64,000 nucleotides of DNA, from positions 395,020 to 459,019 of the forward strand of contig NZ_KB913032.1 of assembly GCF_000384215.1 (NCBI RefSeq). The letters are read 5' to 3'. This DNA comes from Amycolatopsis alba DSM 44262. Lineage in GTDB: Bacteria; Actinomycetota; Actinomycetes; Mycobacteriales; Pseudonocardiaceae. Under the pieces are notes generated by a model. It searched no databases. It saw nothing but the letters and a program-made list of their open reading frames with translations, and was not told where the DNA came from. Below are positions 1 to 9,123 of the stretch, one piece after another (position 1 is the stretch's first letter; every line of letters begins with the position of its first letter). A program made the translations under genes and the position numbers.

Positions 1-828
1 GTTCCGCTCTCCCCTGCCGCCCCGCGACCGGTGGGCAGGCCCGCCAAGCGGTACCGCTTCCGCCCCGAGGCCGGACACGTCGCCGGGCTCGAAGTCGGCA
101 GGCACCGGGCCCTGTGCCTGGTCGCCGACCTGCGCGGCGAGGTCATCGGCCGGGCGACGGCCGAACTCACCCCGGAAATGGACGCGACCGACCGGCTCGG
201 TGCCGCACGCCGGGCGCTCGGAGCCGCCGTCGAAGGCCTTGAGAACGTCCGGGCACTCGGCATCGGCACCACCGGTGTGGTGTCCGGCGGCAAGGTCGTC
301 CGCGACGATCGTCTTCCCGGCTGGGCCGGGGTCGACCTTCCCGCGGAGTTCGGCGGCCGCTGCCCGGTGCTGACCGGGAACGACACCAAGCTCGCGACGC
401 TGGCCGAGCACTGGCGCGGCGCGGCACACGGCGTCGACGACGTCGTCTACGTGCGGGCCGGGCGCACAGTCTCGCTGGGCATGCTGCTCGGCGGGAAACT
501 GCACGGCGGCCATCACGGCGCGGCGGGCGAGATCGGCTCCCTGCAGCAGGCCGGCCCGTACGCGTCACTCGACAGGTTCGTCGAGCTCGTCGCCGCGACC
601 GTGCTCACCCTCGACCCTCAGCTGGTGGTGATCGGCGGCAACGAGAACCCGCAGGCCCTGTCGACGACCCGGCTGCGCACCGAACTGGCCAGGCTCTGCC
701 TGTTCCCGGTGCGTGTCGAGGCGTCGATCCTCGGCGAAGACTCGGTGGCGCTCGGCGCGGTCCGGCTGGCGCTGGGCCGCGTGGAGCGGGAACTGTTCAG
801 CGTCGCGGACGTCGCCTCAGCAGGCTGA
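1..828 (+). CDS. ROK-family transcriptional regulator or sugar kinase, 5' truncated
   Basis: The reading frame is open from base 1, so the gene starts outside the window. The visible part is a ROK (actin-like ATPase fold) sugar-binding region. It opens with a GRPAKRYRFRPEAG linker, the usual join between an N-terminal winged helix and the ROK domain in actinobacterial NagC/XylR-type repressors; this is why I favour a regulator over a kinase. A GTG at 31 lies inside that linker and is unlikely to be the true start. The usual ROK zinc motif with CxCG is missing: the matching stretch reads HHGAAGEIGS. Sugar binding or catalysis may therefore be altered. The 3' end overlaps the convergent permease by 32 bases. 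Confidence 0.75.
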   Translation, partial: VPLSPAAPRPVGRPAKRYRFRPEAGHVAGLEVGRHRALCLVADLRGEVIGRATAELTPEMDATDRLGAARRALGAAVEGLENVRALGIGTTGVVSGGKVVRDDRLPGWAGVDLPAEFGGRCPVLTGNDTKLATLAEHWRGAAHGVDDVVYVRAGRTVSLGMLLGGKLHGGHHGAAGEIGSLQQAGPYASLDRFVELVAATVLTLDPQLVVIGGNENPQALSTTRLRTELARLCLFPVRVEASILGEDSVALGAVRLALGRVERELFSVADVASAG

Positions 829-2185
829 TCACCACGATCAGCACGGCCACCGCGCCACTGGTGAACAGCTGCGCCCGCGCGTCGGCGTCCGTCCACATGA
901 GAATGAGGACACCCGCCATCGCGACCAGCGCGACCCAGCTGAGCCACGGGAAACCCCACATCCGCACCGGCAGGTCCGCGGCCGTGCCGTCACGTTCCGC
1001 CGCTTTCCGCAGCCGCAGCTGGGAGACGGCGACGAAGATCCAGACCAGCAGGATGTTCGCCCCGATGGCGTTCAGCAGGAACGGCAGAACGTGTTCAGGC
1101 GCCAGGAAGTTCAGCAGGACGGCCACGAACCCGAAGGCCACCGAAGACAGCACCGCCGTCCGGGGGACACCAGCGCCGGACAGTTTCAGCATCGCGCGCG
1201 GCGCCTCGCCGCGTTCGGCGAGGGAGAACACCATCCGCGAGGCGCCGTAGAGGTTCGCGTTCAGCGCCGAGAGCAGCGAGGTCAGCACGACGAAGCTCAT
1301 CACCAGCGCCGCCGCGGGCACCCCGATCTGCTCCAGGATGGTCACGAACGGGCTGGCGTTGGCCGAAGCGGATTCCCATGGCAGCAACAGCACCATCAGC
1401 GCCACGGAACCGACGTAGAACAGCAGCAGCCGCACGATGACCGTGCGCGTGGTGCGCCGGATCGAGTCCGCCGGGTCTTCGGACTCCGCCGCGGCGATGG
1501 TGACCAGTTCCATGCCGCCGAAGGAGAACGCGACCGCGAGCAGGCCGGTCAGCACCCCTTGCAGGCCGTTGGGCAGGAATCCGCCGTGCTCGGTGAGATT
1601 GCTCAGCCCGACCGGCGTCGTCCCCGGCAGGATCCCGAACACCGCCAGCGTGCCGAGTACGAGGAAGCCGACCACGGCGGTCACCTTGATGGCGCCGAAC
1701 CAGAACTCGAACTCCCCGAACGAGCGCACCGCGAACAGGTTCACCACGGTCAGCACCGCCATGAACAGCAGCACCCAGGTCCACTGTGGAATCGTGGGCA
1801 GCAGCCCGTTCGCGATCCCCGCCGCCGCGGTGGCCTCGGCGGCCACCACGACCACCAGCAGCGACCAGTACAGCCAGCCGACGGTGAACCCGGCCCAGCG
1901 GCCGAGCGCCTTCTCCGCGTACACCGAGAACGAACCGCTGCTCGGCTCCGCGGCCGCCATCTCGCCCAGCATGCGCATGACGAGCACCATCAGCAGGCCG
2001 GCGACCACATAGGACAGCAGGATGCCGGGGCCGCCGGTCTTGATCCCCGCACCGGTGCCGACGAACAGGCCGGCGCCGATCGCCCCGCTGATGGCCAGCA
2101 TGGTGACGTGGCGCCGCCGGAATCCGGTGCCGAGCGACCGGGTCTCGATCGCGGTCACGGGTTCGGCGGGACCTGGTGCGGGCAT
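797..2185 (-). CDS. APC-superfamily amino-acid permease (AAT/GABA-permease type)
   Basis: A 462-aa integral membrane protein with about 12 hydrophobic segments. The first carries AISGAIGAGLFVGTG, the conserved unwound helix-1 motif that binds substrate in amino acid/polyamine/organocation transporters. Length and motif fit the AAT/GabP group (proton symport of amino acids or GABA across the plasma membrane). It lies 34 bases downstream of a PLP-dependent decarboxylase on the same strand. The two probably form an operon in which the permease imports the decarboxylase substrate or exports the amine product. The substrate cannot be read from sequence. Its 3' end overlaps the convergent ROK gene. 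Confidence 0.85.
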   Translation of the reverse strand: MPAPGPAEPVTAIETRSLGTGFRRRHVTMLAISGAIGAGLFVGTGAGIKTGGPGILLSYVVAGLLMVLVMRMLGEMAAAEPSSGSFSVYAEKALGRWAGFTVGWLYWSLLVVVVAAEATAAAGIANGLLPTIPQWTWVLLFMAVLTVVNLFAVRSFGEFEFWFGAIKVTAVVGFLVLGTLAVFGILPGTTPVGLSNLTEHGGFLPNGLQGVLTGLLAVAFSFGGMELVTIAAAESEDPADSIRRTTRTVIVRLLLFYVGSVALMVLLLPWESASANASPFVTILEQIGVPAAALVMSFVVLTSLLSALNANLYGASRMVFSLAERGEAPRAMLKLSGAGVPRTAVLSSVAFGFVAVLLNFLAPEHVLPFLLNAIGANILLVWIFVAVSQLRLRKAAERDGTAADLPVRMWGFPWLSWVALVAMAGVLILMWTDADARAQLFTSGAVAVLIVVISLLRRRPRR

Positions 2186-2219
2186 GGTGGATCCATTCGT
2201 TCGCTGCGGTACTCGGGGC

Positions 2220-3584
2220 TCAACCGCGGGACAACTCTTCCAGCCGCTCGTGGAGCCGGTCGACGTGGTCCTCGCTTTCGGGCTTCATCAGCACGCTACG
2301 CAGGATCCTCGCGCCGTCCGCATCCGCGTCGACCCCGGTGTGACGCAGGCCGAACTGCCGCTCGCTCACGCGGAGCGTGCTCAGGAACACCGGTTCCTTC
2401 GCCGCGGCCATGCCGACGCGCATGATCCGCGCGCTCGTCTCGTCGATCTTCGACAGCGAAAGCGGTTCCGTGCGGGGGAAGTAGGTGACGATGTCGAGTT
2501 CCGGTGACTGGTACAGGTCGAACCGCTCGGAGTCCTCCAGCAGCTTCGCCCACCGCAACGCCGCGCGGCGCCCGGCCGCGAGGACCCGGCCCAGCCCGTC
2601 GGGCGTGGGCGGCAGTACCCGGAAGGTGAGCCACAACGCGGCGGCGGCCGCGCCCGCCCGCGAGCATTCGAGACTGATCTCGCCGAGGTGCAGGTCTTCC
2701 GAGGTGAAGTAGGTGTACGGCGAATCGTGCAGGTAGAACCGGCCCACCGTGGGATCCTTGAACAGCACCGCGCCGCAGCCATAGGGCTGGAGGCCGTGCT
2801 TGTGCGGGTCGATGACGATCGAATCGGCCTCGGCGATGGCGAGCCACGGGGCTTCGGGCAGCCCTTCCGGACCGTCCAAACCGGACAGAAGGCGGAAGAA
2901 TCCACCGTAGGCGGCGTCGACGTGCACCCGGATGCCGTAGCGTTCGCGCAACGCCAGCACCTCGTGGACCGGTTCCACCGTGCCGAGCGCGGTCGTGCCC
3001 GCGGTGACCACCACGGTGCCGATCTTCCCGGTGCGCAGCAGCTCTTCGAGCGCGTCGAGGTCCATCGCGCCGCGGGCGTCGACAGGCACCGTATGCCCCT
3101 CGACGCCGAGCAGACCGCACATCCGGCCGTGCGTGTAGTGCGCCTCGGTGCTGTACGCGATCCCCTTGCCAGGATGCGATTCCCGCGCGACGAACAACGC
3201 CTCCAGGTTCGCCACCGTGCCGCTGGTGGTCAGATGCCCCAGATGCTCGGTGTAGCCGAACATCGTGGCGAGCTGCCCGACCACCTCGCGTTCCATCTCG
3301 GCCGTCGCGGGCCCGCCGTCGAGCGCGTGGTTGTTGGGGTTGACCAGCATCGCGGTCAGGTAGCCGACCACCGCGGCCGGATGCGGCGGTTTGAGCATCT
3401 GGCCGGCGTAGGACGGGTGGAAGAACGGGTAGTTGTCCTTCAGCCGCTCGGTGAACTCCTCGAACGCGGTTTCGAACCGCCCGTCGGAGATCTCCAGCGA
3501 CGGATGCGGCCGCACGGGGGTGAACGTCTCCGCCCACGCCTCGTTCGACGTCAACGCCTGACCGAGCCAGTACCGGAAGTCCAT
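2220..3584 (-). CDS. Pyridoxal-phosphate-dependent group II amino-acid decarboxylase
   Basis: A 454-aa fold-type I PLP enzyme of the glutamate/aromatic amino-acid decarboxylase group. The Schiff-base lysine is in DPHKHG, preceded by a VDAAYGG-type cofactor motif (HVDAAYGGFF). It should decarboxylate an amino acid to the amine plus CO2; glutamate, tyrosine and others are all possible. I chose the ATG at 3584 because the longer frame begins with a TTG in an A/T run with poor ribosome-binding sequence. An amino-acid permease follows after 34 bases, and a MarR regulator on the same strand lies 78 bases upstream and may control the pair. Confidence 0.8.
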   Translation of the reverse strand: MDFRYWLGQALTSNEAWAETFTPVRPHPSLEISDGRFETAFEEFTERLKDNYPFFHPSYAGQMLKPPHPAAVVGYLTAMLVNPNNHALDGGPATAEMEREVVGQLATMFGYTEHLGHLTTSGTVANLEALFVARESHPGKGIAYSTEAHYTHGRMCGLLGVEGHTVPVDARGAMDLDALEELLRTGKIGTVVVTAGTTALGTVEPVHEVLALRERYGIRVHVDAAYGGFFRLLSGLDGPEGLPEAPWLAIAEADSIVIDPHKHGLQPYGCGAVLFKDPTVGRFYLHDSPYTYFTSEDLHLGEISLECSRAGAAAAALWLTFRVLPPTPDGLGRVLAAGRRAALRWAKLLEDSERFDLYQSPELDIVTYFPRTEPLSLSKIDETSARIMRVGMAAAKEPVFLSTLRVSERQFGLRHTGVDADADGARILRSVLMKPESEDHVDRLHERLEELSRG

Positions 3585-3662
3585 CAAGGGCGCCCTTCGA
3601 TCGTTCGGCTCCAAAAAATCTAGGAGTCGCAGGAGGTCCCGCGCAACCGTCTTCGGTAGGGG

Positions 3663-4208
3663 TCAGCTCCCCTGTGTCACCGCCGCCTGACGTCGTTCTT
3701 CGCCCTTCTCCTCCAGTTGCCTGACGATCTCCCGCAGCGAAACCGCCAACTCGGTGCATTCCGCCGGGCTGAGCCTGTCGGTGACGAACGCTTCTTCCTG
3801 ATTGAACTCCGGGAACAGCTCCCGCATCAACCGCTCCCCCTCCGGGGTCAGCGCGAGCAGCACCAGCCGTCCGTCGACGGGATGTTTGCGCCGGGCGACC
3901 AGGCCGTGGGTCTCCAGGGTCTTCATCACCCCGGTCAGCGTTCCCTTGGTGATCCCGGACTCCGCGGCGACGTGCCTGGTCTCCTTCTCGCCGAAGATCC
4001 ACACCACCCAGAGCACCACGAACGCGGTCCAGGTGAGGCCCGCGGTGCGCAGGACCGAGTTCTCGAAGTGCAGCCGGACCGCCGTGGCGGCCCGGTGGAG
4101 GTTGGCCACCGCCTCCATCCGCTCCCACAGCAAAGGGATCCCGCCCAGTTTGGCCCGCACGGCGTTCTCGGTCTCGGCCAGCGTGTGATATCCGTTCAAC
4201 AGCCACAT
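3663..4208 (-). CDS. MarR-family transcriptional regulator
   Basis: A 181-aa winged-helix protein. The recognition part (residues about 70-115) reads GITKGTLTGVMKTLETHGLV followed by a wing with DGRLVLLALTPEG, typical of MarR repressors that bind palindromic operators as dimers and release on small ligands. The ATG at 4208 has GGAG about eight bases upstream; a GTG two codons earlier is an alternative. It lies just upstream of the decarboxylase-permease pair in the same direction, which makes those genes plausible targets. The ligand is unknown. Confidence 0.82.
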   Translation of the reverse strand: MWLLNGYHTLAETENAVRAKLGGIPLLWERMEAVANLHRAATAVRLHFENSVLRTAGLTWTAFVVLWVVWIFGEKETRHVAAESGITKGTLTGVMKTLETHGLVARRKHPVDGRLVLLALTPEGERLMRELFPEFNQEEAFVTDRLSPAECTELAVSLREIVRQLEEKGEERRQAAVTQGS

Positions 4209-4318
4209 CCTCACCGGCTCCGCAGGAACCAGCCCGGTGGGCGCGCACCCCCGCGCGCCCGATCCGCAGATCGTATGCGGAAGAGACGGAGTCCACAGTG
4301 GTCTTTCCGGGGGTTCTG

Positions 4319-5236
4319 TCACCGGGCGGGGACGGCCGCCCGGTGTTCGGCGATGTCGCCGAACAGATCGCCCATCTCCTCGACGCGTTCGATCACCTGC
4401 TCGGCGGTGAACAGCAGGTCGGCGGCCTTGCGGCAGGCCTCGACCTCCTCCCAGGTGACCGGGGTGGAGACCGTCGGGACGGCGCGGCCGCGCAGCGAGT
4501 ACGGCGCGATGGTGGTCTTGGCGGTGTTGTTCTGACTCCAGTCGATGAACACGCGGCCGGGGCGGATCGCCTTCGTCATGCGGGCGACCACGGTTCCCGG
4601 TGACCGGCGCGCGAGCTCCTCCGCGACCGCCTTGGCGTATTCGGCGGTGCGTTCGTCGGAGCGGGTCCGCACCGGGCAGTACAGCTGCATTCCCTTGTTG
4701 CCGCTGGTCTTCGCGTAGACCGTCAGGCCGTCTCCGGTGAGCAGGTCGCTGAGCGTCTCGGCGACGCGGCAGCAGTCGACGACGTCCGCGGGCGGTCCGG
4801 GGTCTAGGTCGAACACCAGCAGGTCCGGCGGCTTCCGCGCGCCACGCGGTCCGACCGTCCATTGTGGAACGTGGAGTTCCAGCGCGGCGAGATTGGCCGC
4901 CCACATCAGCGTCGGGAGATCCCCGACGACCGGATAGTCGAGCGTCTCCTCCCCGCCCCGGCGGCCGCGGTTGGTGAGCCGCGCGGTGCGCACCCACTCG
5001 GGCGCGTGCCGGGAAACGTTCTTCTCGTAGAACGGTTCGCCGTCGACGCCGTCGGGGAACCGGCGGAACGTGGCCGCCCGGTCGCGCAGATGCGGGAGCA
5101 TGGCGGGGGCGATGCGGCGGTAGTAGTCGAGGACCTCGCGTTTGGTGAAACCGTGCGCCGGGTAGAGCACCTTGTCCAGATTGGACAGCCCCATCCGCCG
5201 TCCCTCGACCTCGACCGTTATCCGCTCCTCAGGCAC
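4319..5236 (-). CDS. LigD-type polymerase/primase domain protein (NHEJ)
   Basis: A 305-aa stand-alone polymerase domain of the archaeo-eukaryotic primase superfamily, as found in bacterial LigD. Visible motifs are FDLDPG (catalytic acidic pair), SGNKGMQLY and RVFIDWSQNN, all typical of LigD polymerase. In the family the enzyme adds ribonucleotides at double-strand breaks and works with Ku and an ATP-dependent ligase. The GTG at 5236 follows GAAGG and gives the usual family length; the longer frame adds 43 atypical residues. The ligase gene starts 47 bases away in the opposite direction, so the break-repair functions are split over two divergent genes. No Ku gene is in the window. Confidence 0.88.
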   Translation of the reverse strand: MPEERITVEVEGRRMGLSNLDKVLYPAHGFTKREVLDYYRRIAPAMLPHLRDRAATFRRFPDGVDGEPFYEKNVSRHAPEWVRTARLTNRGRRGGEETLDYPVVGDLPTLMWAANLAALELHVPQWTVGPRGARKPPDLLVFDLDPGPPADVVDCCRVAETLSDLLTGDGLTVYAKTSGNKGMQLYCPVRTRSDERTAEYAKAVAEELARRSPGTVVARMTKAIRPGRVFIDWSQNNTAKTTIAPYSLRGRAVPTVSTPVTWEEVEACRKAADLLFTAEQVIERVEEMGDLFGDIAEHRAAVPAR

Positions 5237-5282
5237 CCTTCGACGATAGATCACCGGCGGGGTTTCCGGGGTACCGTGAGGC

Positions 5283-6242
5283 ATGAGTACCGTGCCGGAC
5301 GCGATCGCCCCGATGCTGGCGACCGACGGTGACCTGCCCGCCGGCGGGTGGGGGTACGAATACAAATGGGACGGCTACCGCTGCTGCCTTCGAGTCGCGA
5401 GGGACGGCGAGACACGCCTGACGAGCCGTCGCGGCCTCGACATCACAGCGACGTACCCGGATGTGACCGGCGAAGCGCTCGATGGCCGCGAAGCCGTCCT
5501 CGACGGCGAGATCGTCGTCCTCGACGACCAGGGAAGGCCCAGCTTCCCGCTGCTGCAGACCCGGCACCTGCGCACGCCGGACGCGTCGCTGCTGGAGCGC
5601 AGCCCGGTGCACTTCTTCGCCTTCGACGTGCTGCTTCTCGACGGGGAGAGCCTGCTCGACGAGCCGTATGCCGCCCGTCGCGAGCTACTGACCTCTCTGG
5701 CGGCCGGTGGCCGCGTCGTCATCCCGCCGGGGTACACCGACGACGACATCTCGCCCGATCAGCTGCTCGAGGTCGTCCGGCAGCATGGACTCGAAGGGCT
5801 GATCGCGAAGAAGCTCGACAGCCGGTATCACCCAGGTAAACGGACGCGGCAGTGGATCAAACGGGCGCTGTGGCTGACCCAGGAGGTCGTGATCGGCGGC
5901 TGGCGGCCCGGCGAGGGACGGCGCTCGGGCACGCTCGGCGCGCTGCTGCTGGGCGCGTACGACGAGTCCGGTGACCTGCGGTACATCGGCGATGTCGGGA
6001 CCGGGTTCAGCGACAAGGTCCTCGAAGACCTGCACGGCAGGCTCACCCCGCTGGAGCGGAAGACGCCGCCTTTCGCTTCGGAGGTCCCGCGCGATCGGGC
6101 GCGCGGGGTGCGCTGGGTGACGCCGGAACTCGTCGGGGAGGTCGTGCACCGGAACTGGACGCCGGACGGGCGGTTGCGGCACACGACTTGGCGGGGCCTT
6201 CGGGCGGACAAGGCACCCGAGGACGTCGAAGTGATCAGCTGA
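5283..6242 (+). CDS. ATP-dependent DNA ligase (LigD ligase-domain type)
   Basis: A 319-aa nucleotidyltransferase. Motif I is YKWDGYR, with the lysine that becomes adenylylated. Further motifs are DGEIV (III), FFAFDVLLLDG (IIIa), GLIAKK (IV) and RQWIKRA (V), followed by an OB-fold starting near QEVVIGGWRPGEG. It seals nicks and breaks with ATP and is of the size of the ligase module of LigD. It is transcribed away from the polymerase-domain gene, sharing a 47-base promoter region. Its stop overlaps the convergent RibD-like gene by eight bases. Confidence 0.9.
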   Translation: MSTVPDAIAPMLATDGDLPAGGWGYEYKWDGYRCCLRVARDGETRLTSRRGLDITATYPDVTGEALDGREAVLDGEIVVLDDQGRPSFPLLQTRHLRTPDASLLERSPVHFFAFDVLLLDGESLLDEPYAARRELLTSLAAGGRVVIPPGYTDDDISPDQLLEVVRQHGLEGLIAKKLDSRYHPGKRTRQWIKRALWLTQEVVIGGWRPGEGRRSGTLGALLLGAYDESGDLRYIGDVGTGFSDKVLEDLHGRLTPLERKTPPFASEVPRDRARGVRWVTPELVGEVVHRNWTPDGRLRHTTWRGLRADKAPEDVEVIS

Positions 6243-6813
6243 GCCGATAGCTCAGGTGAAGCACCCGGTTGCCCTGAATCACCACGTCAGGCTGCTCCAG
6301 CAGGTGCTGGGCCCGGACCGACCCGAAGTAGCGCTTCCCGGATCCGAACACGACGGGTACGACGTCCATGCGCACCTCGTCGACGAGGTGCGCGGCGAGC
6401 GCCTGGCCACCGACGTCTCCGGCGGCGACCTCGACCAGGCGGTCACCCGCGAGCTCCTGCGCCTTGGCCACGGCCGCCTCGACGCCGTCGACGAAGTGAA
6501 ACGGCGCCTCGGGGTCCCACCCCTCGGGCGCCGGCCGGTGCGTCACGACGACCACGTGGTCGATCCCGCTCGGCGGCTTCCCGTCCCAGCCGTCCGTCAT
6601 GTCGAAGACGTGGCGGCCGGCGATCGTCACGCCGATCCCGTCCCAGTAGGGCCGGGTGTGGTCGTAGGACGCCTGCGACACCTTGAGCGCTCCGCTCTCG
6701 TCCAAGGGGACGTCACCGCCGGACAGCCAGTCGAACAGCGGTCCGGGCTGGTCGTTCTCGTCCGCGATGAAGCCGTCCACCGACACCGAGGCGTACATGA
6801 CCACCTTGCCCAC
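6235..6813 (-). CDS. RibD C-terminal / dihydrofolate-reductase-like protein
   Basis: A 192-aa protein of the RibD_C/DHFR-like superfamily. It begins MGKVVMYASVSVDGFIAD, the usual opening of these small NADPH-dependent reductases, and carries GDVGGQALAAHLVDEVRMDVVPVVFGSG near the C-terminus (written here as family signature only). True substrates of this stand-alone subfamily are mostly unknown. The GTG at 6813 has GGAG upstream. An AraC regulator lies 65 bases upstream on the same strand and may be co-transcribed. Confidence 0.8.
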   Translation of the reverse strand: MGKVVMYASVSVDGFIADENDQPGPLFDWLSGGDVPLDESGALKVSQASYDHTRPYWDGIGVTIAGRHVFDMTDGWDGKPPSGIDHVVVVTHRPAPEGWDPEAPFHFVDGVEAAVAKAQELAGDRLVEVAAGDVGGQALAAHLVDEVRMDVVPVVFGSGKRYFGSVRAQHLLEQPDVVIQGNRVLHLSYRLS

Positions 6814-6878
6814 GGGCTCTCCTCTGCTTGGGGGTGCCCCGAAACTAGCGTGCCGTGAGCTTTCGCTCTTGTAAGAAA

Positions 6879-7718
6879 TCAATCGGCGGGCAGCGGCCAG
6901 CCGTCCAGGACGTGGCCGGGATGTTCGCGCAGGAACCGCCGCCGGACTTCGAGGTACCGGGTCGGCGTGAGCCCGGTGAACTCCCGGAACTCGTGGCCGA
7001 AGTGGGCCTGGTCGAAGTAGCCCGCTCCAGTGGCGAGGCCGCCCCAGTCGATCGGCCCGCTGGGGTCGATCCCCAGCACGGTGGTGGTGAGGCGGTAGGT
7101 GCGGGCCAGCCGCTTCGGCGTGACGCCGACGAGCTGCTTGAACCGCTGTGCCAGATGGGTGCCGCTGACACCGGCAGCCACGCTCAGGTCGCCGATCACC
7201 GCCGCCCCGCCGGTCGCCGCGAGGACGCTGCTCGTATGGCGGACCAGCCCCAGACCGTCGGTCTCGCTCAGCCGTCGCATCAGCTCCTCTTCGAGCAGCG
7301 TCAGCATCTCCTGCGGCCGGTCCGCCGTGGCCAGCCGATCTCGCAGCCCGGCGACGGCGGACCTGCCCCAAACCTGCTCCACCGTCACCGGCCGGTCGCG
7401 CAGCTCGGCCGCGGGCATCGGCAGGAACGGCGCCAGCCCCCACGGCTTGACGTGCACGCCGACGGACCGGGTCCGGCGCGGGTAGCCGAACTCCAGCGCG
7501 CGGGTGCGCATGGTGATCACGCAGCCGTCGGCGTACTCGGCCGTCGCGGCGCCGACGCGGATGCGGAACGGCTCCCCGAGGTTGACGATGAGCAGCGCCG
7601 ACGGCGCGGGCGGCAGCGTCAGCCGGGCGTACGGCGGCGCGCCCTCCAGGTAGTAGAGGTCGTCGATCAGCCCGTCCAGCGGCGGTCGCGGCACTCTGGA
7701 CACGTACTCCACGCCCAC
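6879..7718 (-). CDS. AraC-family transcriptional regulator with N-terminal sensor domain
   Basis: A 279-aa regulator. The C-terminal ~100 residues form the double helix-turn-helix: AAGVSGTHLAQRFKQLVGVT, then a second HTH ending in GYFDQAHFGHEFREFTGLTP. The N-terminal ~150 residues, with PPAPSALLIVNLGEPFRI, look like the cupin-like sensor region of actinobacterial AraC proteins. The GTG at 7718 is the first plausible start. The RibD-like reductase follows on the same strand, so the two may be one unit, with the divergent DUF4097-like gene (start 7866) as a possible target. Confidence 0.82.
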   Translation of the reverse strand: MGVEYVSRVPRPPLDGLIDDLYYLEGAPPYARLTLPPAPSALLIVNLGEPFRIRVGAATAEYADGCVITMRTRALEFGYPRRTRSVGVHVKPWGLAPFLPMPAAELRDRPVTVEQVWGRSAVAGLRDRLATADRPQEMLTLLEEELMRRLSETDGLGLVRHTSSVLAATGGAAVIGDLSVAAGVSGTHLAQRFKQLVGVTPKRLARTYRLTTTVLGIDPSGPIDWGGLATGAGYFDQAHFGHEFREFTGLTPTRYLEVRRRFLREHPGHVLDGWPLPAD

Positions 7719-7865
7719 AGCCTGGTCCAGCCCCGTTCTCTTTGGGGGGACCAGGAGCCTGACACGGTGTCCCCGGCGTGTCAGCGCGGTGGCGGTCCGG
7801 TGTCAGGACGGTCGGCGATCGTTTCCTCAACAACAAGAGATCACCACCACCGAGGAGTTCCCACC

Positions 7866-8684
7866 ATGTCTGTTTTCACCACGACGTCGCCGATCACCGC
7901 CACGCTGACCACCGCCGGCGCACGGGTGCGCGTCGCCGCGAGCGACCGTTCGGACACGGTGGTGCTGGTCGAGCCGATCGACAGCACGAGCAAGTCGGAC
8001 GTGAAGGTCGCCGAGAACACCAAGGTCGACTTCACCGGCGGAGAGCTCTCGATCGAGACGAGGAAGGCCGGCGGCAAGAACGGTTCGGTCGCGATCACGA
8101 TCAAGGTGCCCACCGGTTCCAAGCTGGTCCTGAACACCGCGTGGTCGGAGGTGCTCGGCGAAGGCCGGCTCGGCGACTGCGAGCTGGAGGTGTCGTCAGG
8201 CCGGATCCAGCTCGACCGCGTCGCGGCGGTGCGGGGCAACCTGGCGGCGGGCGACGTCACGATCGGGCACGTCGCCGGGACCGTGAACGTCGAAGGCGGT
8301 ACGGCGGGACTGCGGATCGGCGAGGCCGAGGGCGCCGTCAGGTACGTGGGCGCGAGCGGGAAGGTCTGGATCGGGCACGCCCGGTCCGGCGCCGACCTCT
8401 CCGGTTCGAGCGGGAGCTTCGACATCGACCGCGCCGACGGCGACGTCATCGCGAAGGCGGCCAACTGCCCGATCCGGGTCGGACGGCTGTCGCACGGTGC
8501 GGCCGAACTGGTGAACGCGTCCGGCGGCATCAACGTCGGCATCGACGCCGACGCCGCGTCGGTGGATGCCAAGAGCACCAAGGGTTCGGTGCGCAACTCG
8601 TTCGCCGCGGGTGGTGGCGAGGGCGGGGTCAAGGTCTACGCCCGCACGCGGCTCGACGACATCGTCGTCCACCACGCGGCCTGA
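7866..8684 (+). CDS. DUF4097-like beta-repeat protein
   Basis: A 272-aa protein made of short repeated beta strands with Gly/Asp/Val periodicity, for example GRIQLDRVAAVRGNLAAGDV and later AELVNASGGINVGIDADAAS. This is the right-handed, bactofilin- or adhesin-like pattern of the DUF4097 group. No signal peptide or membrane segment is visible, so it is predicted cytoplasmic. No function is known. The ATG at 7866 has GAGGAG eight bases upstream. A strong terminator follows ten bases after the stop. Confidence 0.7.
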   Translation: MSVFTTTSPITATLTTAGARVRVAASDRSDTVVLVEPIDSTSKSDVKVAENTKVDFTGGELSIETRKAGGKNGSVAITIKVPTGSKLVLNTAWSEVLGEGRLGDCELEVSSGRIQLDRVAAVRGNLAAGDVTIGHVAGTVNVEGGTAGLRIGEAEGAVRYVGASGKVWIGHARSGADLSGSSGSFDIDRADGDVIAKAANCPIRVGRLSHGAAELVNASGGINVGIDADAASVDAKSTKGSVRNSFAAGGGEGGVKVYARTRLDDIVVHHAA

Positions 8685-8693
8685 TTCTCCGAT

Positions 8694-8738
8694 CGCGGTG
8701 GCACCCTTTCGCGGGTGCCACCGCGGTTTCGTTTTTTT
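8694..8738 (+). terminator. Rho-independent terminator after the DUF4097-like gene
   Basis: A 13-bp perfect stem (CGCGGTGGCACCC paired with GGGTGCCACCGCG) with a six-base loop, followed by GTTTCG and a run of seven T. It starts ten bases after the stop at 8684. Confidence 0.9.
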
Positions 8739-9087
8739 CGCAGTTCCGCCTCGTACGCTCATCGGTTTGAAGCCATCTGATTCTTTGTGGGTGTCCCGTG
8801 AAACGATCTGTCAGGCGTTTTTCCTGTGACAGGGGCGGATCAAGGACATGGTGCTGATCAGTGACCGTCCCGTGGAGGCGGAGGACCGGCCGGTGCCGGG
8901 GTTCCGAGAAGGTCGCCCGCCTGCCTGGAAAGGAACACCCTTCCAGGCTTGGTCAAGAACAGCACCACCTGGGAGCAGGGGAAGAAGTTGAGTCGGCACG
9001 CCGATTTTCACCGTCATGCCAGTATATTTCCGCGACCCGTACACACCATCGCCGACTTCTTGAAGGAATCAATAAACTGTTTCATAT
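8739..9087. other. Intergenic region without a recognisable gene
   Basis: About 350 bases between the terminator and the promoter of the HNH gene. The last 100 bases are clearly more A/T-rich than the surroundings. I see no supported coding sequence or RNA gene here. Confidence 0.5.
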
Positions 9088-9116
9088 TCGCACAGGTGTT
9101 CGAATCGGTGTACTAT
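9088..9116 (+). promoter_or_regulatory. LexA (SOS) box and -10 element upstream of the HNH gene
   Basis: TCGCACAGGTGTTCGA (9088-9103) matches the actinobacterial SOS consensus TCGAAC-N4-GTTCGA with a single change (C for A at position 4). A -10-like TACTAT (9111-9116) follows eight bases later, and the GTG start at 9124 is only seven bases further. This implies a LexA-covered promoter and a leaderless mRNA. Several M. tuberculosis 13E12 genes, homologous to the downstream gene, are known LexA targets. Confidence 0.7.
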
Positions 9117-9123
9117 TGATCTC

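Noticed and set aside
713..2425. 570-codon frame opposite the amino-acid permease
   Set aside because: Gln/His/Arg/Asp-rich composition and no motif; the permease on the other strand has clear membrane helices.
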